Shown here: piece after piece, positions 53,226 through 63,293 of the stretch
How positions within the stretch are numbered: the first letter of the stretch is position 1
How the letters are laid out: the number at the start of each line of letters is the position of its first letter
Source of the DNA: Ulvibacterium sp965228935
GTDB lineage: Bacteria; Bacteroidota; Bacteroidia; Flavobacteriales; Flavobacteriaceae
Length of the DNA stretch: 64,000 bases
Direction: 5' to 3'
Assembly (NCBI RefSeq): GCF_965228935.1
Contig: NZ_OZ245846.1
Location: 3,968,001 to 4,032,000 of the forward strand
Made by a program: the position numbers and the translations under genes
Notes under the pieces: generated by a model
Seen by the model: only the letters and a program-made list of their open reading frames with translations
What the model was told of the DNA's origin: nothing
The model's database searches: none

Positions 53226-55739
53226 TTAATTTTGCACTTCAAAAATCTTTTGGCCTACAACGGCCCTACCATCCCGGGTAAGCCCTTCCACTTTTACGAT
53301 AAAGCTCCCGGTGTGGTCTCCGGTGTAAAACTCGATAGGTTTTCGATCATTATTTTCTATGGAAAGGTTAGGTTTCCAAAGTAAAGTGGTTCGGTAATCC
53401 GGACGCTCGTGTTCCGGCCTTCTGAAAGAATAATCAGGAGAAAAGAACTCACGCCTTGTATGGAATCCTACAATTAGGTTTTTTTCGTATTCCGGTATAT
53501 TATTTGCTCTTTTGCCCCTGTACAAGAGAGATTTTGTAGCGATTACTAGTACACCGCTATACCCCCTAGTTCCGTATATGGCTGCCTCGATACCTCTTAA
53601 GACATCAATATATAAAATTTCCGATGCGTACAAGTATTCTAGGTAATCAGGTTCTACTTCACTACGATCAACGTAAATTAAGGAGAAGGTAAGCCTATTT
53701 ACTCCGAGATTCTCCCTTATTAAATCTCTGGCGGTCTTACCAGCTGTTCCTTCAGAATCCGGAATAATCCTTCTATAGGCATCACCATGGGGCACAGTTG
53801 CCGCTATTTCCTCAATTCTCTCCTCAATCCTTGTTTTCCTTGGGGCGCTTACCTCTACCTCTTCCAATTGGGTTACCGTGGGATCCAACTCGAATTCCGA
53901 GCTCCTTTTTTGATAGGCCATAGTAAGATAATCCTTAACATCCCATATATTTTGCTGTGTACCTGCATTTATCGAATCTTGGTCTCGGAGATTTCTTTTC
54001 ACGGGAATTCTTTTTGGCCTTTCAATGGGCGGTGAAGGCTCTTCGTTATCCAAATAAACGGAAACCTCTTCTTTCCTTTTTCCTGCTTTTAAATCGGATT
54101 CAACAATTTCCAAATAGGTTTCCTCGCCGGAATCCAGATTGTAGGGTCCAAAATTAAAATTACCTTGATTGTCCGTAGATTGCTGCTCAAGAATATTTAA
54201 ACCAGGAATCCGCAATAAAACTGTTGCGGGTTTGCGAATGTTGGGGTATTTAGTCAAGGCGGTATATCCGCTTAATGGGGTACCTTCAACTTTTTCCGGT
54301 TGGTAAGCTGTTCTTGGATTATTGTTCTCTTCAAAGAAATCCTCCCAAACGAACCTACGCCAACCGTGGGTAAGCATGAGTGCGTCCAACACAAATTTGC
54401 GTTCCCTGGAATTGTTTTCAAAAAAATAACCGGCATCCCCCACCGTATTGCCCAAATCGGAATTCAACAACAACCAACTTTTTATATTCCCATCGGCCAT
54501 TGATTTCGGTAATCGGTTACTTGCCGTTACCACGGATAATGAGAAATCACTTTTTAGCGCTATCCCCGATGCATCCAACGTGCTAATATCCAAACTTACC
54601 TTTTCACGTTTCCCATAGGTCTTGGAATGCGAAACGATATCCATTTTAACCTCGTTTTGGGGATGATCGATAAAGACAAGCCTTTCACAAACCGGTTTCC
54701 CTTGAATATCAAAAAGGGTAAAATGAGCTATACCATTGGCCAGCCTGGTCGTATTTAATTTTACGGAATATGTATTCCCATCTTCTGTTTTACCTGATCT
54801 TTTAAAAAAGGTATCGCCCCTAAAATGCCCCACTAAAAAAGTACCTTGCAAATCGGATTGTAGGTTTGTGGCTACCTTAAGAATTAGATGGTCTCCATTA
54901 TTCCGAATACTGAGTACGTGTCCTTTGGAAAGGGCCTTGGGCAATGAAAAATGGTATTCGTCTCCGGAAAAAGAAACAGCGGCCCGGTAACTCATTCCTG
55001 GTTTTGGGACAAAAGTTACCTTGCCCAGACCAGCATCATAAGTGTTGAAAAATCCTACCGTTAGTCCGGTAGTATCCTGTATGGTACCCTGTAGTACCAA
55101 TCCGCTTCCCTCTTGGTCTACCGCTTTAATTCCCAGAACACTGCTAAGGCCGGAGATCAAATCGCCTCCCTCAGGATAGAATTTGACTATCGGTGTTATT
55201 TTCTTCAAAGTTCTTCGGGAACTTGGATCCCCGTTTTGAAATTTAGTTTCAATTCCCGTTCCCGGATTGCCAATGCCTCCAAATTCCTGTTGAAAAACGG
55301 GGATTTCCTTTTGAAATGGACTAGGTTTCCGTTCGTTCAACATATAACAGGTATAGGCGCGTATTAACAAGGTTCCTGTTTTTAGGTTAGTAGGAATAAC
55401 TATGGAACCCTCTGCGCCTCGACCGTCCAAAGCCAATTTTTGCCGAACGATCAATGTATCCTTTTCACCCCAAAGCTCCACATGGATCACCTCACTCTTA
55501 CTACTCGGTCTGTGAAGAATACCATCTACCAAATAGGCTTTGTACCAAATAGTTTCACCACTAGTATAAATGGACTTGTCCGTATGCAAATAAACTTTTT
55601 CGGGGCTATGTTTCATGGCATAGGAAGCCAGTTTTCCAAGGATTTTTTGGTCAAACGGGTTTTTTGCGGTCTGGGAAAATCCATATAGCACGGAAAGACA
55701 CAATAAAATTAAGAGTGATGTATTCTTGAAATTATCCAT
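53226..55739 (-). CDS. MG2-domain / TonB-plug protein, paralog A (reduced plug)
   Basis: An 837-residue exported protein (start ATG 55739; signal peptide ending GFS-QTA) similar to paralog B along its whole length: the MG2 domain begins SPEKVYLHTDKSIYTSGETI, and long stretches such as SVVTASNRLPKSMADGNIKS align. In the plug region the segment from PGVTIGG to TIRGLRG of paralog B is missing, so LIRENLGVNRLTFSLIYVDR runs directly into the plug end ILYIDVLRGIEAAIYGTRG. The plug is therefore shortened, which should change its binding loop. Tandem duplication with later divergence is clear. Confidence 0.87.
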   Translation of the reverse strand: MDNFKNTSLLILLCLSVLYGFSQTAKNPFDQKILGKLASYAMKHSPEKVYLHTDKSIYTSGETIWYKAYLVDGILHRPSSKSEVIHVELWGEKDTLIVRQKLALDGRGAEGSIVIPTNLKTGTLLIRAYTCYMLNERKPSPFQKEIPVFQQEFGGIGNPGTGIETKFQNGDPSSRRTLKKITPIVKFYPEGGDLISGLSSVLGIKAVDQEGSGLVLQGTIQDTTGLTVGFFNTYDAGLGKVTFVPKPGMSYRAAVSFSGDEYHFSLPKALSKGHVLSIRNNGDHLILKVATNLQSDLQGTFLVGHFRGDTFFKRSGKTEDGNTYSVKLNTTRLANGIAHFTLFDIQGKPVCERLVFIDHPQNEVKMDIVSHSKTYGKREKVSLDISTLDASGIALKSDFSLSVVTASNRLPKSMADGNIKSWLLLNSDLGNTVGDAGYFFENNSRERKFVLDALMLTHGWRRFVWEDFFEENNNPRTAYQPEKVEGTPLSGYTALTKYPNIRKPATVLLRIPGLNILEQQSTDNQGNFNFGPYNLDSGEETYLEIVESDLKAGKRKEEVSVYLDNEEPSPPIERPKRIPVKRNLRDQDSINAGTQQNIWDVKDYLTMAYQKRSSEFELDPTVTQLEEVEVSAPRKTRIEERIEEIAATVPHGDAYRRIIPDSEGTAGKTARDLIRENLGVNRLTFSLIYVDRSEVEPDYLEYLYASEILYIDVLRGIEAAIYGTRGYSGVLVIATKSLLYRGKRANNIPEYEKNLIVGFHTRREFFSPDYSFRRPEHERPDYRTTLLWKPNLSIENNDRKPIEFYTGDHTGSFIVKVEGLTRDGRAVVGQKIFEVQN

Positions 55740-55907
55740 TGCGTTTTCCGATCGTACCCCTATCATATATGGAATACTTTTGAAACTTCAATTTTACGGT
55801 TTACTCCCCAAAACGCTGTTCTAATTTCGGTTTCGGGGTTTCTTAGTACAAGTTAACCATCTTTTTCTTTCAGGGAAGCCTAGTGATAGTTAAGATTTGA
55901 TAAAAAT

Positions 55908-56996
55908 TTATTCGCTGGGAAACAGGCTTTTATCCAGCCCTGGTATCAGTTTAAGGGCATTTTTGTAGTATACCTTTTTTAGTATTTCATCCGGAAGGTC
56001 CAAACCGTACATGGACCAAAAGGCATGGTACTTCTTATAATAGGGAAAGTATTCATCATTGGTTTCCAATACACGAAAGTAGGTAGGGAATTCATCTGGA
56101 TTCCAGGCATCCTTACCAAAAAGTATACGGTCTTGGTATTTGGTAAAGAACTTTTTGGCATTCCGCGGTTGCCTTCCCAATTCTTGGATAACGGCTCCTA
56201 TTCCCACGTACATGTTGGGCATTTCATCCAAAAGTTTCCCCAGTTTCCCCAGATTGTTGGCATACCAGCCCATATGGGCATTTATGAATTTAGTATTGGG
56301 GTGTTTCTTGAACATGCGATGCTGCTCATCGATAATCTGTTGCCAAGGGGCCGGATCGGTATCAGAACGTTTTCTTCCCGGACGTGTCTTGAGTTCCAAC
56401 CATCGTTCATTTCTACTGCCCATTGGCGCCCAAAATGGTTTGGGATCGGCTGCATGTATCAATACTGGGATTCCCAACTCACCGCACTTGGACCAAATGA
56501 GATCCAAATGTGGGCTATCTATGGCCAAGCGATTGCCATTGACATCCTTATTTCGCAATCCCAGACTTTTATAGACCTTTAATCCTTTTGCACCGGCTTT
56601 GACATCCTTTTCCAATTGGGCGACTGCATTCTCGGTCCATCCCTTGGCCCCCGCCCCATCAAAATTCACATTGGCGAATACCACAAAACGATTCGGATAA
56701 TTCTCTGAAACGTTGTCCAACATGCGCTGCAAGCCATTCCCCGAGCCTCCACTAAGATTTACCATAATGGCCATATTCATTTGATCCATAGGATTCACGA
56801 GATTGGACAGATTTTGGGAACCCATACGAAATTGATGACTATGTACATCTATAAAGGGGAACTTCGCCTTTTTGACCTTGGTTTCCGGTACCACCAAAGT
56901 TGAAATGGGGCTGTATTCCTCAAATCCCATTTCTTGGGAAATGAGCGAGGTATACGCAAAAATTGATAGGGCAAGAAATGGTAATAACCTCTTCAT
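55908..56996 (-). CDS. Amidohydrolase-family protein, exported
   Basis: A 362-residue protein with a signal peptide (1-20, TSLIS-QEM). The TIM-barrel metal site is visible: HxH in FIDVHSHQF, then LIHAADPKPF, FINAHMGWYA and a final Asp in FGKDAW. This arrangement fits the amidohydrolase-2 group (decarboxylases and lactonases). It starts 13 bases after the MocA gene, so a link to molybdenum-enzyme substrates is possible, but the substrate is unknown. Confidence 0.88.
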   Translation of the reverse strand: MKRLLPFLALSIFAYTSLISQEMGFEEYSPISTLVVPETKVKKAKFPFIDVHSHQFRMGSQNLSNLVNPMDQMNMAIMVNLSGGSGNGLQRMLDNVSENYPNRFVVFANVNFDGAGAKGWTENAVAQLEKDVKAGAKGLKVYKSLGLRNKDVNGNRLAIDSPHLDLIWSKCGELGIPVLIHAADPKPFWAPMGSRNERWLELKTRPGRKRSDTDPAPWQQIIDEQHRMFKKHPNTKFINAHMGWYANNLGKLGKLLDEMPNMYVGIGAVIQELGRQPRNAKKFFTKYQDRILFGKDAWNPDEFPTYFRVLETNDEYFPYYKKYHAFWSMYGLDLPDEILKKVYYKNALKLIPGLDKSLFPSE

Positions 56997-57009
56997 AGTG
57001 AAAGTGAAT

Positions 57010-57639
57010 TTATTCCTGATTTAACGGTGTGTTTAGAATTTTGGTCAACTTTTGATAATCCTCCAAGGTATCTATATCCATAGTTTTGCCTGATGGATTG
57101 AGCGAAAGGGTATCGTTTATGGATTCCTGTATGATTTTTTTTGCCCCCATGTCCTCATCAAGTTTCCTTAAGTCCGAAAAATAGGGCCTATCAAAGATAG
57201 CCGGTACTCCAACACCTTTTTTGTATTCCGTTGCGATTATTCCCTTGGCTGAACTTTCATACGCTTGAACCATTTGGTTCAAATATTCCGAATCTATAAG
57301 TGGCTGATCACATAGCAAAATGAGAATGGCCTTTGTATTCTGCAATGATCTTTGAATGAAATCGACCCCATAGGAAATGGAAGAACCAAGGCCGAGTCTC
57401 CAATTCTTATGGAAAACAAACTGTACGCTACTACCATTTGTGCTATTCCCTCTGATTTTATCCGCATTTGCTCCCAGGATTACAACTACACGGTTCGGGC
57501 AAACTGCCGATGCATTCTCGATAGCAATATCCAATAGGTTGCCCTTTTTCCAAGGCAAAAGTTGCTTTGGAGTTCCCATTCGGGTCGATGCCCCTGCTGC
57601 TAGGATAAGAACGGTAATATTCTTAACGGCCCTGCCCAT
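57010..57639 (-). CDS. mocA: Molybdenum cofactor nucleotidyltransferase (MocA-like)
   Basis: A 209-residue nucleotidyltransferase. The nucleotide loop LILAAGASTRMGTPKQLLPW and LLCDQPLIDSEYLNQMVQAY are those of MocA/MobA-like enzymes, which attach CMP or GMP to molybdopterin; CMP (MCD) is what the xanthine dehydrogenase family needs, as at 12.9-15.0 kb. It shares one base with the XdhC gene end, so the two are coupled. Which nucleotide it uses cannot be told by eye. Confidence 0.88.
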   Translation of the reverse strand: MGRAVKNITVLILAAGASTRMGTPKQLLPWKKGNLLDIAIENASAVCPNRVVVILGANADKIRGNSTNGSSVQFVFHKNWRLGLGSSISYGVDFIQRSLQNTKAILILLCDQPLIDSEYLNQMVQAYESSAKGIIATEYKKGVGVPAIFDRPYFSDLRKLDEDMGAKKIIQESINDTLSLNPSGKTMDIDTLEDYQKLTKILNTPLNQE

Positions 57640-58649
57640 TAGCTATGAATAGATCCTTGCTTGTTCCTTAAACTTATGGGTTTTTTTTCCCGAACTACGG
57701 ATAGAATTTCGGCAAGTATGGCTATAGCGATTTCTTGGGCGGTTTCCGCCCCGATGTCCAGACCCGTAGGACCATGGATGTTCTCTAAAAAGACCTCGTC
57801 GATATCAGGAATTCTTTCGGTAAGTTCGTCGAGTATTTTTTCCCTCCTTTCAGCGGGACCCAACAAACCCAGATATGCCGGACGTTCATCTTTTAGGGCC
57901 AGCAGATACTTTAGGTCTTTAACGTAACTGTGCGTCATAAGGACGATTGCGGTCTTTTCATCAATAGATCTCCCCGATAGGTCTTCCGATTCAATAGCCA
58001 ATAGTTCCTTGGCACCCGGAAAATCCGTCAAAAGCTTTTCTTCGGACGGGGAAGCCACAACGGTCACCTCCCAACCGGTCAATGCCGCGTAGGAAGAAAG
58101 CTGTACGGCATCATGTTCGGCGCCGATAATCAATAATTTAAAACACGGGGAAAGCCGTTGTTCAAAAACCTGGAATTCTTCTTCTTTTTGAAACCCACTT
58201 CGAAAGGGGAATGAAACATTCCCAAATTGAAATATAGATCCAAGCCTTTGGTCGATTACATCCCTTTCTTCAAAATAGGACAACATTTTAAAATGCACAC
58301 GTTCATTGAGGGTTCTAAAAAACTGATCCACTAAGTCGGAAGGTGGTTGAAAAGGTTCGATAAGAATGTACAAAATTCCCTCACAACCCAACCTATAGCG
58401 ACCATCATAGGTCATAACCTTTGGAATGCCTGTCTCGAAAACACTATGGGATTGTCTATACACCTCCTTTTCAACACAACCTCCGCTGACAGCTCCTATC
58501 ATTTTGCCATCTTCCCGGATTGACATGGAAACCCCAGGGCGACGATATGAAGATCCCTTTAAGGCAACAACGGTGGCCAGGACCGTTTTTAAACCATTGG
58601 CATTTGCCTCCAAATGGGCTTCTATAATCTTTTTTAATTCGTGTGTCAT
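57639..58649 (-). CDS. xdhC: XdhC-family molybdenum cofactor chaperone
   Basis: A 336-residue cytoplasmic protein with the XdhC/CoxI pattern: LATVVALKGSSYRRPGVSMS, then GAVSGGCVEKEVYRQS at the N-terminus, and a Rossmann part (LLIIGAEHDAVQLSSYAALT) closed by PTGLDIGAETAQEIAIAIL. XdhC binds and sulfurates the cofactor for enzymes of the xanthine dehydrogenase family. It is the first gene of the set with MocA and the amidohydrolase, and starts 64 bases after the DUF5916 gene. Confidence 0.93.
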   Translation of the reverse strand: MTHELKKIIEAHLEANANGLKTVLATVVALKGSSYRRPGVSMSIREDGKMIGAVSGGCVEKEVYRQSHSVFETGIPKVMTYDGRYRLGCEGILYILIEPFQPPSDLVDQFFRTLNERVHFKMLSYFEERDVIDQRLGSIFQFGNVSFPFRSGFQKEEEFQVFEQRLSPCFKLLIIGAEHDAVQLSSYAALTGWEVTVVASPSEEKLLTDFPGAKELLAIESEDLSGRSIDEKTAIVLMTHSYVKDLKYLLALKDERPAYLGLLGPAERREKILDELTERIPDIDEVFLENIHGPTGLDIGAETAQEIAIAILAEILSVVREKKPISLRNKQGSIHS

Positions 58650-58713
58650 TGGGATACCAATATATCAAAAAATAAGGCCAATGGGATTTGGTTTAACAAA
58701 TTGTTACGGTACT

Positions 58714-60891
58714 TTATTTATTGAACCAGTAGGTAAACTTCAAGGTCAAGGTCCAATTCCTTTGTTCAAAGGGTTCGATTCCATGATTATTGGTGAATAC
58801 CAAAAACAAATCCGAAGCAGGGCTGTAACGCCACTGGAACCTGGAATTGATGTTCAGGTTCCTGGTTTGTTCATTATATTGGAACAAATTGGCAAAGAAT
58901 ATCTTGTTGGTAAACGTAATGTCAACTTCGGAACCTATCAACCAGAAATCATTGGTAAACCATGGCTCGGGAAGTGTTATATGATTGTAGTTGAGATTGG
59001 CGCTCAAGCTCACATAGGGCTGAAAGCGATATCCCAATTCCGTTGCAAGCCGGATCCGTTCGCCGTCGGCATAATAGCCTCCAACCCTACCCTCAAAGGA
59101 ATAGGTAAACAAACTTTGGGGCCTAGCGGCAAACTCCCAGCCAAAAGCGTTCCAACGGTGTTTTGTACCGGTATCCAGTTCGGCCAATCCCAACTGTGTG
59201 GGGTCAAAAGGATCCAATAGCTCAACATAATCGTCCGAAATAAAGAAATTAAGACTGCTCCTATTGCGAAAATCAATCAAGTATTCCAAAAAGGTGGTAT
59301 GATCGGTCTGTTTAAACTGCTCATTGAAAAAATAGATGGTGTTCAATCTTGGACCGTGACTAACGACCTTGCCGCGTTTTGGGAAAAAAAGATGGCCCAG
59401 GAAGGAATTGAATTTAACATAGCCCCTTCTAGGAACAAAACCGACCTCTGCCGTGTACTCCTCTCCTACCCATTCTTGTTGGATCCGCCAGTTCCATCTA
59501 CGACTTTCATACTCCAAATGGGCGGCCTGGGTAACCCCATTCCCAACCTGTTGGGGTGCGAAAGACTTAAGGAAAAACGCTTTTCCGTTCCAGAGATTAT
59601 TGGACGAGGCCAAATTGTATTCCACTCCCAAATTTCTATTGAATTTAGGGAATTGTGTTCTTAACGAGTCGGCGTCATTGGGATAGTTGAAGGACTGTTT
59701 ATTTACGAATAGCAACCCAATATTAGATCTACTGAAAACCTTCCGTTGTAATGTTACCACTCCAAAGTTCTGACTGGGAAGGCCCGTGGCATCGATACTG
59801 GCCGTCTGCATATCCATGATTCCCAGTCGCCAATTATTATCCAGGTTGCCACTTACCCTTGCCCCTGCCCGTATGGGTACCCCCAACCCGATACGTCTCG
59901 AAAAAAAAGGTCTAATGGTGGGATAACCAAAGTCTGCGAACAAATCACTGTTCTCCAAAAAGAATTGACGGCGCTCGGGGAAGAATAACTCAAAACGATC
60001 TAGATTCGTTATCTGTCTGTCCACTTCGACCTGGGAAAAATCCGGATTTACGGTAAGATCTAGATTTAAGGAAGAGGTAAGGCTAAATTTAACATCCCCA
60101 CCAATTTTGGCATCGGTTTTGGCATCGCCGTCAATCTCTAGATCTCGCTCTACCGTACCTAATACATAAGGAATCACTGAAAAATTCGTTTTAGGTGCCG
60201 GTGGTGGCCTGTCCCATACCAAGGTTCCCGTATAAGCCAATGAGGCGGTCGGAAACTGTCTGGGGATGGGTGTCCAGCTCGATTTTTCACTGGACTTCAA
60301 ATCCAGCCGACTAAAATTTATGCCCCATTCGGTTACGCCGTCCTTGTAGCGAATAGACTTGAAGGGCAAAGCCATTTCAAAGACCCATTTTTCCTCATCC
60401 CTAGTGACTTCCGATACCCATTTGGTATCCCAATTCAGATCTACGCTTCCTCCCGCAAACATAGTACCATCCCACTGTGCTCCGGCGGCATTGGAACCGA
60501 ATGAAAATCCGGTCGTTTGATTATTGAAAGGGTCTATAAAAAGTAAAAAGTTATCGTTCTTTCCAAATGAAAAGTCGCGACGTAAGGATTCTACAAAGTT
60601 GGTTCCCTTGGTACTGTTGTAAAATGTGGCCAACAGATAAATATTCCGATCATCATACGTCATGCGGATTTCGGATTTTTCATTGGCCTTGTCGGTATCC
60701 ATAGGCAAGACCATAAAAAAATCCTTGGCCACATCGGTAGTTGCCCAGACTTCATCATCACCTATGCCATCAATGGTTACGGGTAGCGTCGTTTTTTTGA
60801 TATGATAGCGATAAGACGCATTCTTTTTCTGCGCGTTGGAAGAAAATGCAATACAAAGTATTGCAAAACAGCTAAGGAACTTATGCCTCAT
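58714..60891 (-). CDS. DUF5916 protein with CBM9-like N-terminus
   Basis: A 725-residue exported protein (signal peptide 1-20, SSNA-QKK). Residues about 30-200 resemble a CBM9/DOMON-type beta sandwich (TIDGIGDDEVWATTDVAKDF, NEKSEIRMTYDDRNIYLLAT). The rest is DUF5916, a series of amphipathic strands (QRKVFSRSNIGLLFVNKQSF, ERRQFFLENSDLFADFGYP) that probably form an outer-membrane barrel, ending in NWTLTLKFTYWFNK with a C-terminal aromatic-rich strand. It follows the deacetylase gene by 16 bases, which suggests a joint glycan role. Confidence 0.9.
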   Translation of the reverse strand: MRHKFLSCFAILCIAFSSNAQKKNASYRYHIKKTTLPVTIDGIGDDEVWATTDVAKDFFMVLPMDTDKANEKSEIRMTYDDRNIYLLATFYNSTKGTNFVESLRRDFSFGKNDNFLLFIDPFNNQTTGFSFGSNAAGAQWDGTMFAGGSVDLNWDTKWVSEVTRDEEKWVFEMALPFKSIRYKDGVTEWGINFSRLDLKSSEKSSWTPIPRQFPTASLAYTGTLVWDRPPPAPKTNFSVIPYVLGTVERDLEIDGDAKTDAKIGGDVKFSLTSSLNLDLTVNPDFSQVEVDRQITNLDRFELFFPERRQFFLENSDLFADFGYPTIRPFFSRRIGLGVPIRAGARVSGNLDNNWRLGIMDMQTASIDATGLPSQNFGVVTLQRKVFSRSNIGLLFVNKQSFNYPNDADSLRTQFPKFNRNLGVEYNLASSNNLWNGKAFFLKSFAPQQVGNGVTQAAHLEYESRRWNWRIQQEWVGEEYTAEVGFVPRRGYVKFNSFLGHLFFPKRGKVVSHGPRLNTIYFFNEQFKQTDHTTFLEYLIDFRNRSSLNFFISDDYVELLDPFDPTQLGLAELDTGTKHRWNAFGWEFAARPQSLFTYSFEGRVGGYYADGERIRLATELGYRFQPYVSLSANLNYNHITLPEPWFTNDFWLIGSEVDITFTNKIFFANLFQYNEQTRNLNINSRFQWRYSPASDLFLVFTNNHGIEPFEQRNWTLTLKFTYWFNK

Positions 60892-60907
60892 TGAATTGGT
60901 TCGGTAG

Positions 60908-61843
60908 TTACTTTGCCCTGGTAATCTTATCCCTGATCTCCCGCCATGTCACCAGCACAATATCATTTTCCTTTATGAGTCGGGTACATTCTTTGCTCGT
61001 AAAAAAATCAAGATCAGCTTGCCGCCAGGCCGAACCCCATTCCGGGTGGTCCACGGCGATACCTTGCATCTCGGCATCGTCGTAAGCCAAGTGAATCAAC
61101 AGGCAAGTAATTCCAGGTTTAAGGGTTTTTAGAAGTTGGCTGTAATATTCGTTACTCCCTTTTTCAAAATCTGCAGGCAAAATGCTATGGATGTAGTCCA
61201 TCACCACAGTACTTTCGTCTAGAAGCGATTTTATGGCGGCATCTTGCACGGCATATATTCTGGAATCCAATAATACAGGAAGACGAAATTCCTTTCCCAA
61301 CTTCATATAGGTTGCAATGTGTTCGGGCGTACTTGCGGCGGCTCCCATGTGGGGGTCCAAATGTGTTATATCCAAGCCAAACCCATAGGCTCTTTTTATC
61401 TGATTTCGCAATTCGAGGGCTACCTCGTCCGGTTGGGCATGGGCGACAAAATTAGGCACCAAAGGATAAAAATAACCGTCCTCCCCAATTAAACTGGAAA
61501 CCGAGTCCTTGGACGTCACAGGCCCCCATTTATAATACTTCCATTCACTGGTCAAAGTAAGGTGTATTCCCAGATCCATCTTAGGATTTTCTTTGGCATA
61601 GGCCACAATTTCTGGAAACCAAGGGCAAGGAACCATAATACTGGCCGAGTTTACCGGACTTTTTTCCAAAGCATAGGTACTGGCCCTATTTTCCGAATGG
61701 GCAACCCCAAGGTCATCCGCATGGATAATCAATAACTTGGCATCTTCCGGGTATCCCAGTCTCTCCGCAATGGTCTTGCCCTGTCCCATAAGTAATAGTC
61801 CCTGGAAAACCAATACGAAAAAAATGATGGTGCGTAAGTGCAT
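60908..61843 (-). CDS. ChbG/YdjC-like carbohydrate deacetylase, exported
   Basis: A 311-residue protein. The signal peptide starts MHLRTIIFFVLVFQGLLLMG; a frame extension of 27 codons upstream is not needed. The YdjC domain is complete: LLIIHADDLGVAHSENRAST with the metal Asp pair, MDLGIHLTLTSEW and DITHLDPHMGAAA for the His ligands. ChbG-type enzymes remove acetyl groups from chito-oligosaccharides; this exported form may use another substrate. It is the first gene of a possible minus-strand operon that continues with DUF5916. Confidence 0.9.
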   Translation of the reverse strand: MHLRTIIFFVLVFQGLLLMGQGKTIAERLGYPEDAKLLIIHADDLGVAHSENRASTYALEKSPVNSASIMVPCPWFPEIVAYAKENPKMDLGIHLTLTSEWKYYKWGPVTSKDSVSSLIGEDGYFYPLVPNFVAHAQPDEVALELRNQIKRAYGFGLDITHLDPHMGAAASTPEHIATYMKLGKEFRLPVLLDSRIYAVQDAAIKSLLDESTVVMDYIHSILPADFEKGSNEYYSQLLKTLKPGITCLLIHLAYDDAEMQGIAVDHPEWGSAWRQADLDFFTSKECTRLIKENDIVLVTWREIRDKITRAK

Positions 61844-61988
61844 AAATTGCGAATTTGCAAAATCGAGAAAACAATCGTGAAAGCTACAAAATTCCAAGTT
61901 TCCATCTTTAACAATGTTTAACATATTTTTTTTTAGATCTTATACTTTTCATCCATTTCCCCCGTTCTGTGTGTTGAACCCAATACAT

Positions 61989-63086
61989 ATGAAAATGAAA
62001 TCAAACTTCAGACTCCTAGCCTTTTTTTCTATTGCCTTTCTTTTGTTGTCCTGTGGCAATGCCGATGATGACGTTAATCTTGATCTTAATCTCGGGGACG
62101 GGCTCGGAAAGGGAAAACCTGTGGACGAATGCTTGGATCTTGGTGAAAACGATTTGGTATTATCCATTCAAGAACAGTTCACCACACTTCCCGGAAAAGT
62201 ATCCATATTTTTTAGAGTATCCGATACCGATAATAATCCGGTACCCGGACTCACCGCAGATCAATTTACCATTTATGAACAGGGGCGGAACGATGACTGT
62301 TTTAATACCATTTCCACTTCGGAGTCCCTGGCCCGAATATCTCCCAACTCCCAGATTTTCACCAATAATACGCTGCTTGTACTAGATTTGAGCAATAGTG
62401 TACTCAGTGGCAGTTTGGAAGAATTGAAATCGGCGAGTATCAGTTTTATCGATAATGTAATGCCGGCGACACCCGAGGATTCCTTTAAGATGGCCATATA
62501 CTGGTTTGACGGGGAGAACGAGCTCCATTTATTGAATGCCCCTACATCTTCCAAGCAAGAGCTTACCGTAGCCATTGAGGGAATAACGGAAGATATCAGC
62601 AATGACCCTTCAACCGATCTCTACGGTGCTGTAATAAAATCAACCGATATTGCTACCGGACTTTTGAACGAAAGTACCTCCGATGGAAAAATAGGAGCCG
62701 CATCAGTCGTTATTTTTACCGACGGTACAGATCAAGCTTCCCGCTTCACCGAGGAAGCAGCCTTAAAAAAGGTCAATGATGCCAATTCCAATATCTCGTT
62801 TTTTACCATTGGACTTGGAAGTGAGATCGATACCCAAGTATTGACCGATATAGGAAAGACCTTTAGCGTTTTTGCCGGGAACAAGGAAGAATTGGAGACT
62901 ACTTTTAACGACATTTCCTTTAGGGTGTCCCAACGGGCCAATAGTTTTTACCTCTTTGAATACTGTAGCCCAAAACGTGACGGTAGTGGCGAAAGTAACC
63001 TGGCCATACAGGTAAAGGACGGAAGCAGACAAGGTGCGGTACAGACCAAATTCAACGCCAAAGGGTTTACCGGCGGGTGTGAGTAG
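61989..63086 (+). CDS. VWA-domain lipoprotein
   Basis: A 365-residue lipoprotein (MKMKSNFRLLAFFSIAFLLL, then SCGN with Cys22). An acidic linker DDDVNLDLNLGDG follows. A VWA domain covers about 135-320: the metal-ion-dependent adhesion motif D-x-S-x-S is DLSNSVLSG, and FTDGTDQA supplies the other loop. A region before it (KVSIFFRVSDTDNNPVPGL) looks Ig-like. It would bind proteins or ligands at the surface. An upstream ATG at 61914 would only add a non-signal extension. A strong terminator follows. Confidence 0.9.
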   Translation: MKMKSNFRLLAFFSIAFLLLSCGNADDDVNLDLNLGDGLGKGKPVDECLDLGENDLVLSIQEQFTTLPGKVSIFFRVSDTDNNPVPGLTADQFTIYEQGRNDDCFNTISTSESLARISPNSQIFTNNTLLVLDLSNSVLSGSLEELKSASISFIDNVMPATPEDSFKMAIYWFDGENELHLLNAPTSSKQELTVAIEGITEDISNDPSTDLYGAVIKSTDIATGLLNESTSDGKIGAASVVIFTDGTDQASRFTEEAALKKVNDANSNISFFTIGLGSEIDTQVLTDIGKTFSVFAGNKEELETTFNDISFRVSQRANSFYLFEYCSPKRDGSGESNLAIQVKDGSRQGAVQTKFNAKGFTGGCE

Positions 63087-63111
63087 CAAATATCAACAAG
63101 TGTATATTATT

Positions 63112-63140
63112 AGGGAGAATTGTTCGATTCTCCCTTTTTT
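63112..63140 (+). terminator. Rho-independent terminator of the VWA gene
   Basis: AGGGAGAAT (63112-63120), loop TGTTCG and ATTCTCCCT (63127-63135), then T5. The stem is perfect and starts 25 bases after the stop codon. Confidence 0.95.
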
Positions 63141-63293
63141 ATGCACTTTATCGAGATTTGAACGATTGCATTAGGGTTTTTGGCCCGAACATTGTTATTT
63201 AAACAACTAACGACTCAGATTTTATATTGACCACCTACATCCTAAAAACTATGAAGATGTGTAATCATGCCCAGGGACAGTTGGGCGTAAAGA

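Noticed and set aside
55800..55845. Hairpin-like CCCC...GGGG pair between the amidohydrolase and plug genes
   Set aside because: The stem is interrupted and no T run follows on either strand, so I do not call a terminator.
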